Source: Pseudogymnoascus destructans
Taxonomy: Eukaryota; Ascomycota; Leotiomycetes; Thelebolales; Thelebolaceae
DNA length: 64,000 bases
Direction: 5' to 3'
Assembly: GCF_001641265.1 (NCBI RefSeq)
Contig: NW_020167522.1
Span: forward strand, 620,001 to 684,000
How positions within the stretch are numbered: the first letter of the stretch is position 1; every line of letters begins with the position of its first letter. The notes under the pieces were generated by a model. It saw only the letters and a program-made list of their open reading frames with translations. It had not been told where the DNA came from and ran no database searches. Positions 33,530 through 45,724 of the stretch are shown in pieces. The position numbers were made by a program, and so were the translations under genes.

Positions 33530-34914
33530 TTATGCGGTGGCAGCGAAACCGAAGCGGGGTCCGCTGGCATCGAAGACACCGTAGAAGGCGTTGAAGAAGA
33601 CGTCACCGTAGACGTTCTGCTGGCCGTTACCAGATGACTGGAGAGAACCAAAGCAGTCCGTGTCGCTGTGGCCAGCCGGGCCGAAGTTGAGGTACTTGGC
33701 GGGGATGACGGCATCACCGGCATCACCGATGGCGACAGAGAGAGATGGGAGGGTGGCGCTGCAGGGGAAGACGTAACCGCCCTGGTTGTTGTCCAACCTG
33801 GAGCCCGGGACGTTATTATAGTAGTTGGTGACCTGCTCGTCACCCATGAGGAGCAGGGTGGTTCCGGTGTCTGGAAAGCATTAGTGGTGAGGCTGGGAGA
33901 ATGGGCAGAAAAGAAACTTACCAGCAATGGCGGTGTAGCCTGCGGAGCTGAAGGCCTGGGATCCAACCTTGTAGGTGGTGCTGGGGAACTCCCACCAGCC
34001 GTTGGTGTTGTCGACAGAGGTGTAGGCAACCTCGCCGGTGTAGCGGCTGGAGTCGATGGCGCCAAAGTCGTAGGCACCGCTTGCCTGCAGGGGAAGGTAG
34101 GCCGCGAACAGGGGCTTGTCCAAGCTGGCCTTGGCGTTATCGAAGAAGGTATTCTGCTGGGTTGGCTGGACTGTGGAAACAAATTGTCAGTGAACATCCT
34201 TGCGGGCCGGCGCAAACTATAGACAAAGAAAACATACCAGTGTTGATGCTGCTGAATGACAGTCCGAGGAGTCCATCGTTGGCGCCAGCGATGAATTGGG
34301 CGGAAGCATCGGTGGCAATCTCAACAGCCTGTCCCTGGACGGTAGTGCCACCAATGGTCACAGTGTCGGTGCCGACGGTACCGGAAGATCCACTGCCATC
34401 AACATACTGAATACTCCAGGATGCGCCAGACATCTCCTGCCAGGTAGAGCTCTTGGTAGGGTCAAAGACGTTGTGGTTATTTTTCGAAGTCGCGGGCAGG
34501 CTGGTGGAGAAGACCCAGCTAGAAATATGAGCTACTTTTCCCACGTCTCATCCTTGCGCAAACAACTTACAGATCGGCGCTTCCAGTGTCGAAGTCGAGG
34601 TTCAAGGTCTGTCCGCCAATGGTGACTTTGCAGATGTACTCGACGTTCTGGGAGTCTGGCTTAGCTGGGACCGTGCCGTCCTGGCGCTTGGCGAGGCCTC
34701 CGAGAAGGAGGTTGATGATGCTGTCAGGCTCGGAGGGAGTCAGGCCGTACTTGGCGTAAGCCTTAAGCAAGGCAAGCGTTCCATTGCGCTGGTAGTTGGC
34801 GTTGTGAACGGCGGGGACGCTGAAGGACTTCGCGGCGGCAGGGGCGGCGACAGGAGCGGCGGCAACACTCGCAGCGGCGGTGGCGAACAGAGCAAGCTTG
34901 CTGGCGGCAACCAT
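33530..34914 (-). CDS. pepA: Secreted aspartic protease (aspergillopepsin/penicillopepsin type, A1)
   Basis: Exons are 34914-34571, 34518-34238, 34170-33922 and 33870-33530, giving 404 residues; the three introns (52, 67 and 51 bp) all keep frame. A signal peptide (MVAASKLALFATAAASVAA) is followed by a propeptide that probably ends after the Lys-Arg at 76-77. Mature-enzyme motifs are the first catalytic Asp (109) in LDFDTGSADLWVFS, the flap region SWSIQYVDGSGSSGTVG, and the second catalytic Asp (292) in DTGTTLLLMG, whose codon is split by intron 3. One likely disulfide is visible (CSATLPS and CFGS). The enzyme hydrolyses proteins outside the cell at acid pH. A CTATAAAG box lies about 97 bp upstream of the ATG. 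Confidence 0.96.
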
Positions 34915-35010
34915 TTTGATGGTGGATTGACTTGAGGCTTGGATGGAGATGTGGAGAGAAGACTGGATGAGGGGGTGTCGAAGGGATCTGGAAACGTTCC
35001 ATCGCGGCCC

Positions 35011-35018
35011 CTTTATAG
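35011..35018 (-). promoter_or_regulatory. TATA box of the aspartic protease gene
   Basis: Reads CTATAAAG on the minus strand, about 97 bp before the ATG at 34914, in a GC-rich surround. Spacing fits a strongly expressed secreted-enzyme gene. Confidence 0.6.
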
Positions 35019-35593
35019 ATCCCCTCCATTGTCACAATGGTCCATCACAGAGATGATGATGTTGCGCAAAGGTTGACACAAGCTTTGGGCCAAGGAAACA
35101 TCATGGCGCCGGGCCGCCGATCAACTCTCCGGACGTTGGCTTGGCTAGCAACCTCCCTCATGTGGTAGGCCGGTCTTCGGTCCTTTGTTCTCTAACTGGA
35201 AGGTTAATGAACTGCCGACTAAGTTCACGGTAGTTGATAAGTAGTGCCTGACTGTAGCGTCAGAACGTGGGTGTGGCATGTGATATTTGGATCTGCGGTC
35301 TTTTGGAGATGACCCGGGTCCACCGGTTCTACTGCGCGTGCGGCCCTGATGGCACCCATGACACAAATCAAATGCGTGGATAGGAGAAGGTTAGGGTTGA
35401 GGCTGTGGCGATATTCACACACATCTTCCTAGTGCGAAGAGTGTTGGCCGGCAGAAGACCCAAAGTAGGCAGGTGGATGGTAATAACGATCGGTGGTCGC
35501 CAAGGTACACTTTGGACGATGCACGTCTGCGATGCAGCCAGGGTTCAGTCCCCCGCCGGGCCATTATCAGTATCCATAGCATATAGCGTATGG

Positions 35594-35721
35594 CAGATAA
35601 GCCTTAATAGCCTCTTCTATACGGAGCAGTGTGTCTCTGCTCCGTATAGAAGAGGCTATTAAGGCTTATACGGAGCAGTGTGTCTCTGCTCCGTATAGAA
35701 GAGGCTATTAAGGCTTATCTG
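35594..35721. repeat. Perfect hairpin element with internal 49-bp duplication
   Basis: The 36-bp arm at 35594-35629 (starts CAGATAAGCCTTAATAGCCT, ends CGGAGCAG) is the exact reverse complement of 35686-35721. A 7-bp TGTGTCT loop occurs twice (35630-35636 and 35679-35685), because a 49-bp stretch starting at 35618 is tandemly duplicated at 35667. Either a short or a long hairpin can form. It resembles a foldback/MITE remnant, though I see no clear target duplication. Flanking 34915-37149 contains no supported gene. Confidence 0.9.
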
Positions 35722-37149
35722 TGTAACAGAATTAAATCTTGTATCGAGAGGATGGGGAAGCTGCTACCCACGGGGAAACGAAATGGCGTGTGGGGGGGAG
35801 TTATCTCTCTTGTCGGGATCTACCACAATTTCATCCTTCGGCGCTTTTGTTGGAGATTAAAGGGTAACTCGGAGAAGATCAACTGGACGGGTGATATACG
35901 GAGGTAATGTTCAGAAGAACCTATGGACATAACCTCCGTAGAGTAGCCTATACTATGTAAACAATCAAGAAAGGATTAGAGTAGAAATGTTGCTCTCCCA
36001 CCTATGACGGAGAAGTCTTGCTGGACTCGGGGCGGCAGGCGCGCGTGAGGCGGCCGTACGAGTAGCGCAGTCAGGAACAACCAATACGGACAAACCATTC
36101 GCCGGCCCATCACCTCACCATCAGAAGCTAGACAAGGTCCCAGCTGAAGACCGCAAACGACTCCCCATATTCAGACATCTCCCCCGTTCCTCAAATGCAT
36201 TATCGCCATCACATCATCAACATTTGCACATCCGACTTCCCCTTGTGATGTTGGTCTTGGCCGACGCCACTTCCATGATCTAGCGCAAAGCTCACCGTCA
36301 AGGGAAAGCCACATAAAAGCTTCTTTTAGGAATGCCCAGACCCTAGTAAGGGCCATTGATTTGACAGAGACAGAAGAGAACCGCCGAACGTCTTCTTGAT
36401 GCGCGCCTGTGGATATGAGGGTTGCATCAGACTAACTAGTGGGCGGTGTCAACTACGGAAGAAGAAGGAAGCTCGGTGTACCTGCGCTGGCGCGCCACTA
36501 CCTGCAACCTGGCTGGCATCAGACGGAATGTTTCGTGTAGAAACTTTGTTGCGGCGTCCTAGTGCCACCTTCCTAAGATGACTGTTCTGTCTATCAACGA
36601 GGGCTGTTGTCTACAGTATACGTGCCGTTATCCGGCTCCCATGGTGATATCGCCATTTCTTGTGATATTTCACGCAATCCGAGTCAGCTATGAGGCATGG
36701 AATTTCCCTGCTTGAATTCGTATCTTCAACTATACGGCGATGGTCACGGCGAGTTAGCCATGGGTTGCCAATATCTTCAACTTCGAGTAACGCGTGCTTC
36801 GATGATGTGCCCATAGTCTAAGGCACGACTATATCAAGCCCAGCATACTCAGTTGAGTCGAAGATGCTCCGCCACCTATAAGAGTCTAGACACGCTTTCA
36901 GCTACTGTCTCATAAACAGTCCAGCTGAGGCGCATTACTTATACCTCCCACCATAGAAAGATGGCAATGTTGGTCCTTTAGATAAGAACTGTTCCTCAGC
37001 TTCACGGGAAATGGCCAACTCGACCAACGGTCAATTTGTCAATCTCTATATAGAATATAGCTGCTAGTTGAATACATACATCTCCCACGCTGTCATCAGC
37101 ATCAGCGCCGCTCCTCAGGTCATCACCGCCACGCCTACCATCTTGATAA

Positions 37150-40100
37150 TTAACCTACGCTACAAAACGTCCGGCAGCACGCATCATCAAACGGCGACCC
37201 GCACGTCCCATAATCGAAGCTCGCGCACCGATCAACAGCCGTCGACTTTGGCGGTGCTACCGAGGTGTCCCCACAGGTGCCATTGGCGCAGCAAGCCGGC
37301 GAGCACGCGTCGCACCCGCTCTCATTGCAGTTACACTTGCCAGTTATGGTGCACACATCAGAACCACACGTGCCGTTGGCGCAGCAAGTCGGCGAGCACG
37401 CGTCGCACCCGCTCTCGTTGCAGTTGCATACGTTAGTGACGGTGCAGGTGCTGGTCGGCGGTTTGGTCGTCGTCGTCGAGCCGCCGATGCCTGTCGTAGG
37501 CGCCGAGTAGCCACCCGAGCTGGGATCCCTGGGGACCTGGGAGCCGGGCGGGTAGCCGGTCGGGGTGGGCGTGCAATAGTAGCCAGAGAAAATTGTGCCG
37601 CCGCAAGCAGTGGTAGCTCCCGCGCATGTTGGTCCGGCCGTGGGCCCTGACGTGAAGCTAATCGTCGTGCCGTCGCCGTTGGCGTCGTCGCGGGCCATCT
37701 GCGTGCTCAGGGCGTCGTAGACTGAGTTACTATAGGCATCACCCAGAGTCATGGTCGCCCAAACCTCATCGTGCCAGGTGCCGATGGGTGCCGGCGTCTG
37801 CTTGCCAATGACAGTGGTGGACTCGTCCGAGACGCTTATAGAGCAGCCCGAGATGGTCTCGCACATGGAGGCCGACGAGAGCGTCGAGTCGGCTGAGACG
37901 TAGTTGTGGTGGTGCAGGCCTCGGCCGTCTGTGTCTCGCACTCGCCCTCCCGCGTCGTGATCTGATTGTCGCGTCCGATGGTGATCTTGAGCCAGTTCGG
38001 CAGGTTTCCTTTGATGGTAATGCCAGACGGCCACCTGATCAGGCCGATGGGTGGGGGGTCGGGACCGTATATTCCCGGCGGTAAGACCCAGTGCCAGGCG
38101 TTGATATGAAGCTCTCCCCACGAGATGCAGATGAAGAAGAACCACGCGTCGCAAGGCACAACCACGCCATCATCGGTTTGTCGATGCTCGTCGTAATAGG
38201 GATGATCTGGCCGTAGACAGGCCAGGTTGCCCATATGGGCAGCGGCGTCGTGGTAGAAGCGGCTTGGCCGGTGCTCTAGGTCGTGACTAGAGAGCAGTCG
38301 ACGGAGACCATCGCTATGGTGGATGCAAGGAAGGTGACCACCTTAGTAGTTGGGCAGACAAAGTTGAAGGTTAGCGAGCCTGAGCTGGTGCATGTCGTAG
38401 CAACGGCAATGGGTGGCGTGGCAAAGATGACGGACGTCTCGGCCGGGCAGGAGATGGTGATGGCCCCAGTCGTGGCTGGGAACGTAAGCGTCGTAACGGT
38501 CGCGCCAGACACTATGACGGGGACGTCGATGGGTGTATAGTACGTGGTGGCTTTACCCAGGCCGCTGCTGCCGCCGGTGTCGACGGGCACGGTGCCTGGG
38601 TCTGTGTAATCGACGGTGGGCCCGCCGTTCACCTGTGGCCATGGCGGGAGGGTGATAGTGCGTGTTGTCTCGCCTCCGTGGCCGTCGGGCAATGTGACGC
38701 CGATGGTCGGGATGTCCATGCTGGGATAGATGGTTATGGGCGTCGGCCCCGCGGCCGTCACATTGACGTTGGAATAGCCGATGCCGTTCGTGACAATGGT
38801 GAGAATCGTGATTGTCACTGTGGTCGTGGACGTAACGAAGACTGTGGTCCCAATGCCGCCAATCGTGGTGGTCACAAAGCCGCCGTACTAAAACGACGTT
38901 TTGTATTTGCGAGGCGTAATGGTGGTGTCCTGTGCCAGCGAGCTCGTTGGCATGATCAGCATGCAGGGCGGCGACGAGCAGGTCACCGTCGGCGTCTCCC
39001 ACACTTCTGTACCCACCCATACAATGTCGACGTTATCACCCCAATTGGCTGCATCGACGATGGCAACGGTGAACAAGTTGTAGATGACGACACCAGTGGA
39101 CCCCTTAACCTCGAGGACGCGCTCCTGGCAGTTTTGAGTGTCTATGCAGTCCTGGTAATAGGCGTTGGAAGAAGCTGTACAGCCCAGCACTGTGGATGGT
39201 GACGTCGGTCGAGTCGGTGACCTGCAGTCCCCAGGAGTAGCGGCACTGCTCGTTGTCCGTGTTGGCCGTGATGTTGCACTGGCTGAAGTCCGGGTCGTTG
39301 GGAAAGCTTGCGGCCGCGCCAAAAGGCGCCGGCGCCCCGGGAACAGGCTGGTAGTAGGGCGACTCGGTCTGAATGTGGCCCATGTATATGTTCTTGGCCC
39401 CGCTGAACAAGTAATTGTACAGCACCGTGTGCTCGGAACTGCTTCCGTAGAACCACGACGGGCCGTGAGACTCGATCAATGTGCCGCGGGCCCCGTAAAC
39501 GGTAATCTGAGTGATGGTTCAGTCGGGCGCTCGCGTCATTGTCATGATCACCCACCCACGCCCAGACGTTCTCGAAGTAGCCATTCCCCTGAGGCGTCAC
39601 GTGGAACATTAGCGAGGCGGCGATACACTCAATCTTGGAGCTAAACTTGGGACAGGTAGCAAAGTCAAGATCGCTGCCGAGAGTGCCGCCGACGCGGAGT
39701 GCGAGTCCCACATGGCCGCCGCGCCCTGCTCAGACGCCGCCGTGTTCCACCCCATGAGGCGCCACGCACCGAGAAAAGCATCTCGACGATTTCCATAGTG
39801 CCGATGTCACCCTTGTTGCCGACCTGCATCATAACCTTGGGGTTGTTCATGTCGCTGAGGTAGAAGCCCGACCCTTGGATCTGCGACCACGAAGAGCCTT
39901 GTACGCGCGAGCCTGTGGGAATCAGCACGGTGCCGCCGGATTGTATAGATCCCGGCCGGGAAGTAGGCCACCTGGTCCGCGCCTGCGGCCTTTTGCAGAA
40001 AGGAATTGATGCAGGATTGCTGGTCGCCCGTGCCATCATTACCCACCGTCCGTGGTTGCCACGAGGAAGGAGCCGGTGCTAAAGAGCAATCCCGTGTAGT

Positions 40101-40694
40101 CGAGCAGCCCTTTGGCCTTGGCAGGTGCTGTCACGTCGCCAGTCTCGGTCGAGCCGACTGAGCCATTGTACCGCTTGCCTGTTGCCCACAAGTTGGAACT
40201 GCCGGATAGGATCGTGTCGCCGCCATCCACCATGACGGGGCTAACCACGTCCTTAAAGACGATATTGTCTAGCACAATATTGGGCGATGATTTCAGCCCG
40301 TTGGTAAGGATGCCGACGGTTGTACCGCTAATGATGGTGTCGATGATGGATACGCTGCCCGTGCCCTAGCCTGTGTCGCCGCCTGTGCCCGAGATGTTAA
40401 AGGCGATGGAGCCGCCGCTAGCTTTGATCTGCTGCCAGTTCCAGCCCCAATCCCAAACCATATGCACGGCCGTGTTGCAAGAGTTGAATTGCAGATTACG
40501 TGCCGTGTACTGCTGTGAACCCGCGCGCCAGCCGACGTTGCCGCGGTTAAATTTGAGGTCGGAGCAACCCGCGGGTCGAAAGGGAGTGCAGTCGCATTTT
40601 GCGTTGCGTTTGGGGTGTAATGCGAGAAGGCCGACTGCACAAGCCCCCATTGTGCAGCTAGCAAAGTTAACAAGAAAATGAGGGGAGCCGTCAT
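37150..40694 (-). pseudogene. Broken GH55-type glucanase with chitinase-like C-terminal region
   Basis: The minus strand encodes, in changing frames, a secreted protein beginning MTAPLIFLLTLLAAQWGLVQ (signal peptide). GH55 β-helix pieces follow: RNLQFNSCNTAVHMVWDWGW, WSQIQGSGFYLSDMNNPKVM, WVGDHDND, IESHGPSWFYGSSSEHTVLY and HIQTESPYYQP. After these come a Thr-rich linker (TTTIGGIGTTVFVTSTTTVT), a ITLPPWPQV block and Cys-rich C-terminal repeats (CNCNESGCDACSP twice), as in large fungal cell-wall hydrolases. The gene is destroyed: the first half of the first β-helix is missing; in-frame stops occur at 40366-40368, 38888-38890 and 38276-38278; and frame changes occur near 40040, 39945, 39755, 39510, 39160, 38175 and 37900. 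Members of GH55 cleave β-1,3-glucan. Extents are approximate. Confidence 0.75.
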
Positions 40695-42749
40695 GTCACC
40701 GTGGAGGCTTGACGGCAGTCTCTGAGATGCGGAAAGGAGCGAGAGGTGAGGAAAAGAACAGATCTAGGGAAGGACATCTTCCCTAATGTCATGAACAGAA
40801 ATACTAGCCCGTAAAACCCCCTGTATCGCACCTGTATAGAGTAGAGGAGTCGGCATATCCGATCGATTGAAATGCTGACGGTCCATCCTTACACGGTGGA
40901 CTGCGGGGAGACTAGAAGCCATGTCCCGGCGCGGGAGACACTCGCGTGAGACGGCTGTAGTTATCGTGGTCTAGATTCTGACGTGAGGCGCGGGGTTGGT
41001 CTAACGTGAGCCGGGGAGTTAGTCTAATGTGAGGGGAGGTTTTGTAGGATTCTAGCCGGGACGAAACGGGAAGCTGGACTATACAGTGCAGCACCGTTAT
41101 GATTCCGTAGGGGGTTAGTGCTCAAATTGTAGCAAATGAGATATTGATTTACCACAAGCCGTGCACAGCCCCGTACGGAGATTTATGGGGCCGTACTCTG
41201 GATCTGCAACGCGTTAGCGGGAAGGGCCGAGCAGGTGGGGGCGGTAAGTGGATCTTACATGCATAAATGCTTGTATTGTGTTATTACCAGCAAGTAAACC
41301 CGATGATCTTCACCAAGCCCGTTATCACCACTATGACCCATCCTGTAGGATTAAACATGCATTTAATATACACTTGAACCTACTAGCCCTACAATCCATC
41401 CACGTTACCAATAGTACAATATATTGCAGTAGATAAGTTGCGGAAATTGGCGTGTCGTAACAGTCCTTTCTTCTCAGCTTCATCACGGATGTTACTCCAA
41501 CCTTGCCACTTTACATGGTTTCGGCTTAATTGCAAGATACACTAATCCCGCCATTTCTTTGTATGACCACGGCTATGGCAGACCAAACTCCCGTCGCTAA
41601 CTGTGTCTCAATGCAGTGTAACTGTAGTCGGGGACCAAAGTAAGATAAATCATATCTCAGCCAACAACATCCGGATAGCCTTCGTCAAATTTCGAAGGAT
41701 GTTGCCGAAGTAAGATAAATTATCTCTTGGCTTTCAGTGCACACGAGTGTATTCTCGTATTGCAGCCTCCCGAAAGCATTGGCGCTGACTACCTTAACTG
41801 AGTTTCATACAAATTCAGTATGGTGCCTCCAACCGTCGCCAATCGTTGCTAATCCGTAACCACTTAGAATTAGCTTCTATACCCGATGTACATAGCTATA
41901 GTTTTACATAGATACAGCTTAGCAAGTAATTATGAGTCAGCACTAACTGCTGTATATATATTTAACAGCTTTACTATGCTACATATGCTAGCTACTATAG
42001 GGTATTTACGCCTGCTTCTAAAGATATAACCATTCAAGTCCTGTAAAAATTAGATATGGTGCCTGGAGTGTCGCAACCTTGAGCAGCCACCCTTGCCGTC
42101 CCTGGTCACCTTCAATTTTTCCTTAATCGTCACAGTAAGCGGGGAAGGAAACCAATCACCTTGTTGATGTAAAGTGATATAAAGAGGCCTTTATTTCCCC
42201 TGCCAGGTTTGCTTACACGATTAATATCTAACGTCCTATGCCGAAGCCCCATCTGGCCCCCATCTAACCCCCAGCATTTCCCTTTCTAATATCAGAGACT
42301 TATTGGTTATATTGGAAGGATCGGGAGAAGGTACAATGGCCTGCTCTTAACCAAAGCTAGTGGTGATAATCCAATATTGACGACTATCATTATCGGCAGG
42401 TGTCTCTCATGGAATAAACTGCCAGCGCTGAGCTGAGCCTACATGGTCACAAAGTGATCGTCGTTCTGGTACCATGTATGTCAGCAATCCCTAACTGGCA
42501 AGGTCCATTTTGCCTTTCAGTAGATGACTACAAGGCCGTGCTTGGTCTCTTAGATGAGAAAATGTAATCCTCACACATGATCAGGCGGCCGTAAGCAAGC
42601 AACCTGGTCGGCTCGCCCATCAGGACAACCCATATTCCCATGCCCCAAGAACTTTTGCACTACTTCATTGTCTTGGGCTGTTGCACGCAGCATTACCCTC
42701 ACGGCCAGCGACTCTTTACCTTAGGTCCTTCCTGAGCTCGCGACGGACA
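40695..42749. other. 2-kb gene-free stretch
   Basis: No convincing frame on either strand. A direct repeat AAGTAAGATAAAT occurs near 41638 and 41708. Composition becomes AT-richer towards 42000. It may contain decayed sequence I cannot recognise. Confidence 0.5.
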
Positions 42750-43599
42750 ATGGCGAAGCTTCTCTTTCCTCTGGGTCTGGTTACAGCCCTCCTCGTCGTC
42801 TTCCGCACCGTCTCGGGCCTGTCTCTTACTGATTTGTTCATAGTCCAGAGTGGGAGTACCGACGGCGGCTGCGATACTCATTTTAACCAGGCTGCGGAAG
42901 CTGGCACACCGAAATAACTTTTGGTCGTTAATCGGCTTGACACGTACGACCAAGATATCAAAGTTCGAAGGGCGCTTCAAATCTTCTTCGGCATCCGCAA
43001 CAATGGAAGGGCTTCGGCGGCTGAGCGGGTTGAAATCGAAGAAGTCGATCGGTACGTGTTAACACCTACGTCTCTTACACGACGTTTATTCTAAATAATG
43101 TTGATCTACGTTTATCTGATAAATTGTTAATCCTGGCCCAAAAAGCATCGATTGAACTAACGCCGTGGCCAGGCCAATTCCAACGTGTTAAGGACTTCTT
43201 CGACTTTCGACAAATCGGTGGCGGTACCAATGTATCCTCTGAACGGGAACCGCTATTTGTTTTGCGACAGCAATTTTTTGATATGTCAAGCGGAGGACAC
43301 GCCGGCCCAGGACTGGAACGCCCAGGACATCATAGACGCCAATGGCAACATCGTCACCATAGGAGACGTGCCCGGGTACGCCGAAGCCCTCGCTGAGAAT
43401 ATAACCACTGAAGCCTGGTGGTCCGGCGACCTCACGCCTGTGAACGGATACTATTTCTCGCCCATACATAATACCCAAAATAGCCGTGTATACTGACTCG
43501 TCATGGACAGATGATATCGCCGCGTGTATTAACGCTGCCAAAGCCACGAAAAAGCGAAACCCTGAGAACTACATCTTCTTAGTCACTCACTTGTACTAA
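42750..43599 (+). pseudogene. Broken small secreted protein gene (metallo-endopeptidase-like family)
   Basis: An N terminus with a signal peptide (MAKLLFPLGLVTALLVV) runs into SLTDLFIVQSGSTDGGCDTH, a start seen in fungal secreted proteins annotated near the lysine-specific metallo-endopeptidase group. In the same frame a TAA at about 42915 interrupts AGTPK and LLVVNRLDTYDQD; it is one C-to-T change from CAA. A likely intron begins GTACGT at about 43052 and may end TTAAG near 43190, joining EEVDR to TSSTFDKSVAVP. Frame is lost again near 43486 (NTQN then IAVYTDSSWTDD), and the natural end NYIFLVTHLY is reached at 43599. No HExxH-like active site is visible, so the enzymatic link is weak. Confidence 0.6.
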
Positions 43600-43836
43600 T
43601 GTATGGAGAACCAGAAGCCGGTAATCCAGGTACTTCTATAAACACGAACTGGGATTTTGCTGCTTTACAACTTCCACTACTCACAACTCGATCGGCCCTG
43701 GATAAACCCTATATTCCGATCATGCTTTATAATTTAAGATATCATTCGTAGGCTAATTAAAAGGTAACCAAGTATATTTAAACTATTTAAACCTATTGTT
43801 ACTAATGGAGGGACGCAGAATCCCACTCTAACACGC

Positions 43837-44574
43837 TTATTCCGCCTTAGTCACAATAGGCACCAGTGCACCGCAGTCAAAGAGGGTCAGGCGATCGGGG
43901 CCACCGCACATGAGGCTGGAGTCGCCGTGGCAAGGCATCTGGCATTGTTCGTTCAGATCCGGAGCTGGTCCACCGTTGTTGTCAAGGCTGTTCCCGCACC
44001 AGCACTCGCCGCCGTACTCGTTACCCGCGTATCTAAAGCCAGCTGCTTTGCAGGCCGCCGTGCAGACATCGGGACCTTGGTTGTTTGGACCGCCTACGAC
44101 CTGGACGTTGGTGGCCAGGGTGCGCAAGGAGACGGAGTCGGTGTAGCAGCCGAGAGGAGCACAGTCATTGTAGCTCACTGGGGCTGGCAAGGCCGTTGTA
44201 CAGTCGTATATGTTAATGCCGCCAGCTCCGCCACAGATCTCGCCTGGGGCTCCGTAGCATTGTGTGCTGCATAGAGCCTGGTTCGAGGCAAGGGTCTGTC
44301 CACTGTTGATAAACGCGCCGCACCAACACTCGCCCCCATTCTCAACACCGGCGAAGGCAAGGTCGTGGGCGACACAAGCTGCCGTGCAGGCTTCGGGGCT
44401 CTGGCCACTAGGGCCGCCAGGGACTTGGGTGTTGATGTCGAGGGCGCGGAATGAGGCAGAATCGGTGTAGCAGCCCAGTGGTTTGCAGTCGTTGACACAG
44501 GTGCGGGACTCGATCGGCCCGGCGACGGCGGCAAGAGCTGGCACGGTGGCCGCAAGCATGAGAGTGAGCTTCAT
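43837..44574 (-). CDS. Secreted protein with two WSC domains
   Basis: This single exon encodes 245 residues. Signal peptide MKLTLMLAATVPALAAVAG is followed by two tandem WSC domains (about residues 32-128 and 139-235), each starting LGCYTDS and containing the conserved AFAGVENGGECWCG / RYAGNEYGGECWCG block and the C-terminal ICGG or MCGG. Eight or so Cys per domain are conserved between the two copies. WSC domains bind carbohydrate and occur in cell-wall sensors and secreted hydrolases; here there is no membrane segment or catalytic domain, so it is probably a secreted wall- or glycan-binding protein. The two domains are alike enough to be an internal duplication. The gene appears intact despite broken neighbours. 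Confidence 0.92.
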   Translation of the reverse strand: MKLTLMLAATVPALAAVAGPIESRTCVNDCKPLGCYTDSASFRALDINTQVPGGPSGQSPEACTAACVAHDLAFAGVENGGECWCGAFINSGQTLASNQALCSTQCYGAPGEICGGAGGINIYDCTTALPAPVSYNDCAPLGCYTDSVSLRTLATNVQVVGGPNNQGPDVCTAACKAAGFRYAGNEYGGECWCGNSLDNNGGPAPDLNEQCQMPCHGDSSLMCGGPDRLTLFDCGALVPIVTKAE

Positions 44575-45599
44575 AGTGAGGAAGAAGACTTTTAAAGAAC
44601 TAGGTGGCAGTTATGGAGACGATAGAGGTTCGAGTTGATCGTTTCTGTCAGTTGGGAGGGGAAGAGATGCCTTCGTCCTTCACAAAGGAGGGACTTATAT
44701 ACGCTGTATACGGCAGATTACTGGTACAACGACTGAAGGGACTCAGCCCTGAGACGGAACGCTTCGTACATGCATACTCGTACTAACAGAGACAAAATCG
44801 CATCCTGTGGTTCAATAGTAAGATTTTTTCAATCCAATCTTTCCAATCTTCAATAGCATGGTGACGTGGGTTCGACCACCCAAGGCGGGACAAAAGAAGC
44901 CCTCGGCGTTTACTAATGGACTCACCGCCAGGGTGGGACCTCAAAAGGGGTCATTCTGGAAATCAATATTTCGGGAAACACTGATAGCTTTTGTGGCCGA
45001 GGCCATTTAGGGAAGTGGGTGGTCTGTGCTAGCCAGCCACCAAACCTGAGCATTTTCAATAAACCCACAGTGGCGGTGGACGACGTCTTCTGTCAGCCTA
45101 AGGAGGAACACGTGGATGGTTTAGCACAAGGATGGAATACTACGTCAGCCGCAACTAATTAAGCCTTCTCCGCACGTTAAGCATTTGCGATAGGTCGCAC
45201 GGGATGCAGCCAGAGAGCTGGACAGGACTGTACAGGGCTGTACACCACAACATTCGAAAACCAAGTGGGGGTTGTAGGGGTCACTTATCTTCCATGACAT
45301 TGTTATCGCGTGGGGCTTCTTAGGGCCTTGCGTGGGAATTATAGAGGTCATAGGGGCAAGGGCCACGTGACCTGACCCGTTAGAGGCTACAGTTATGAGT
45401 CACGCATAAGTCACGCATAAGTTATAAGAGGTCACGAGGCTAGGACCATATGACCGATCCTACATGGTCTATAGACCAGACAGGATTATAAGGCTAGCGG
45501 GGCTAGGCTGTAGCATGACCAGACTAGTGGATAGTTTCAGAAACTAGTGGATATTAGATAGTTGAGCTATCTATCAACTATCTAGATTATCTAGCTATC
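44575..45599. other. Spacer at the edge of the transposon-rich region
   Basis: No supported gene. ATAAGTCACGCATAAG-type direct repeats occur at 45400-45425, and TATCTA-rich palindromic sequence lies at 45540-45620, where transposon sequence begins. Confidence 0.5.
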
Positions 45600-45722
45600 C
45601 ATCAACTATCCGGATTATCTATAAGGCACAACACCACTATATAAGTAGATAGTATTCCCTTAGATAGGAGCTTTGTGCTCAACTCAATATAGTATTCTTT
45701 ACAATACTGTAACGTGCTACTT
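45600..45722 (+). mobile_element. LTR fragment, family A
   Basis: Contains CACTATATAAGTAGATAGTA and TAGGAGCTTTGTGCTCAACT, repeated with small changes at about 55145-55250 and 57765-57850. The TATATAAG box and the position directly before (in copy) gypsy-like coding sequence fit an LTR. Confidence 0.65.
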
Positions 45723-45724
45723 AG

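Noticed and set aside
37265..40681. Plus-strand frames opposite the GH55-like gene
   Set aside because: Antisense of a recognisable, though broken, secreted protein; no independent domain.
33530..44574. Secondary-metabolite or secreted-enzyme gene cluster
   Set aside because: Only a protease, a WSC protein and two pseudogenes are present, with no synthase, tailoring enzyme or pathway regulator.
44868..44885. tRNA-like T-arm (GTGGGTTCGACCACCC)
   Set aside because: No matching D-arm, anticodon arm or acceptor stem could be folded around it.
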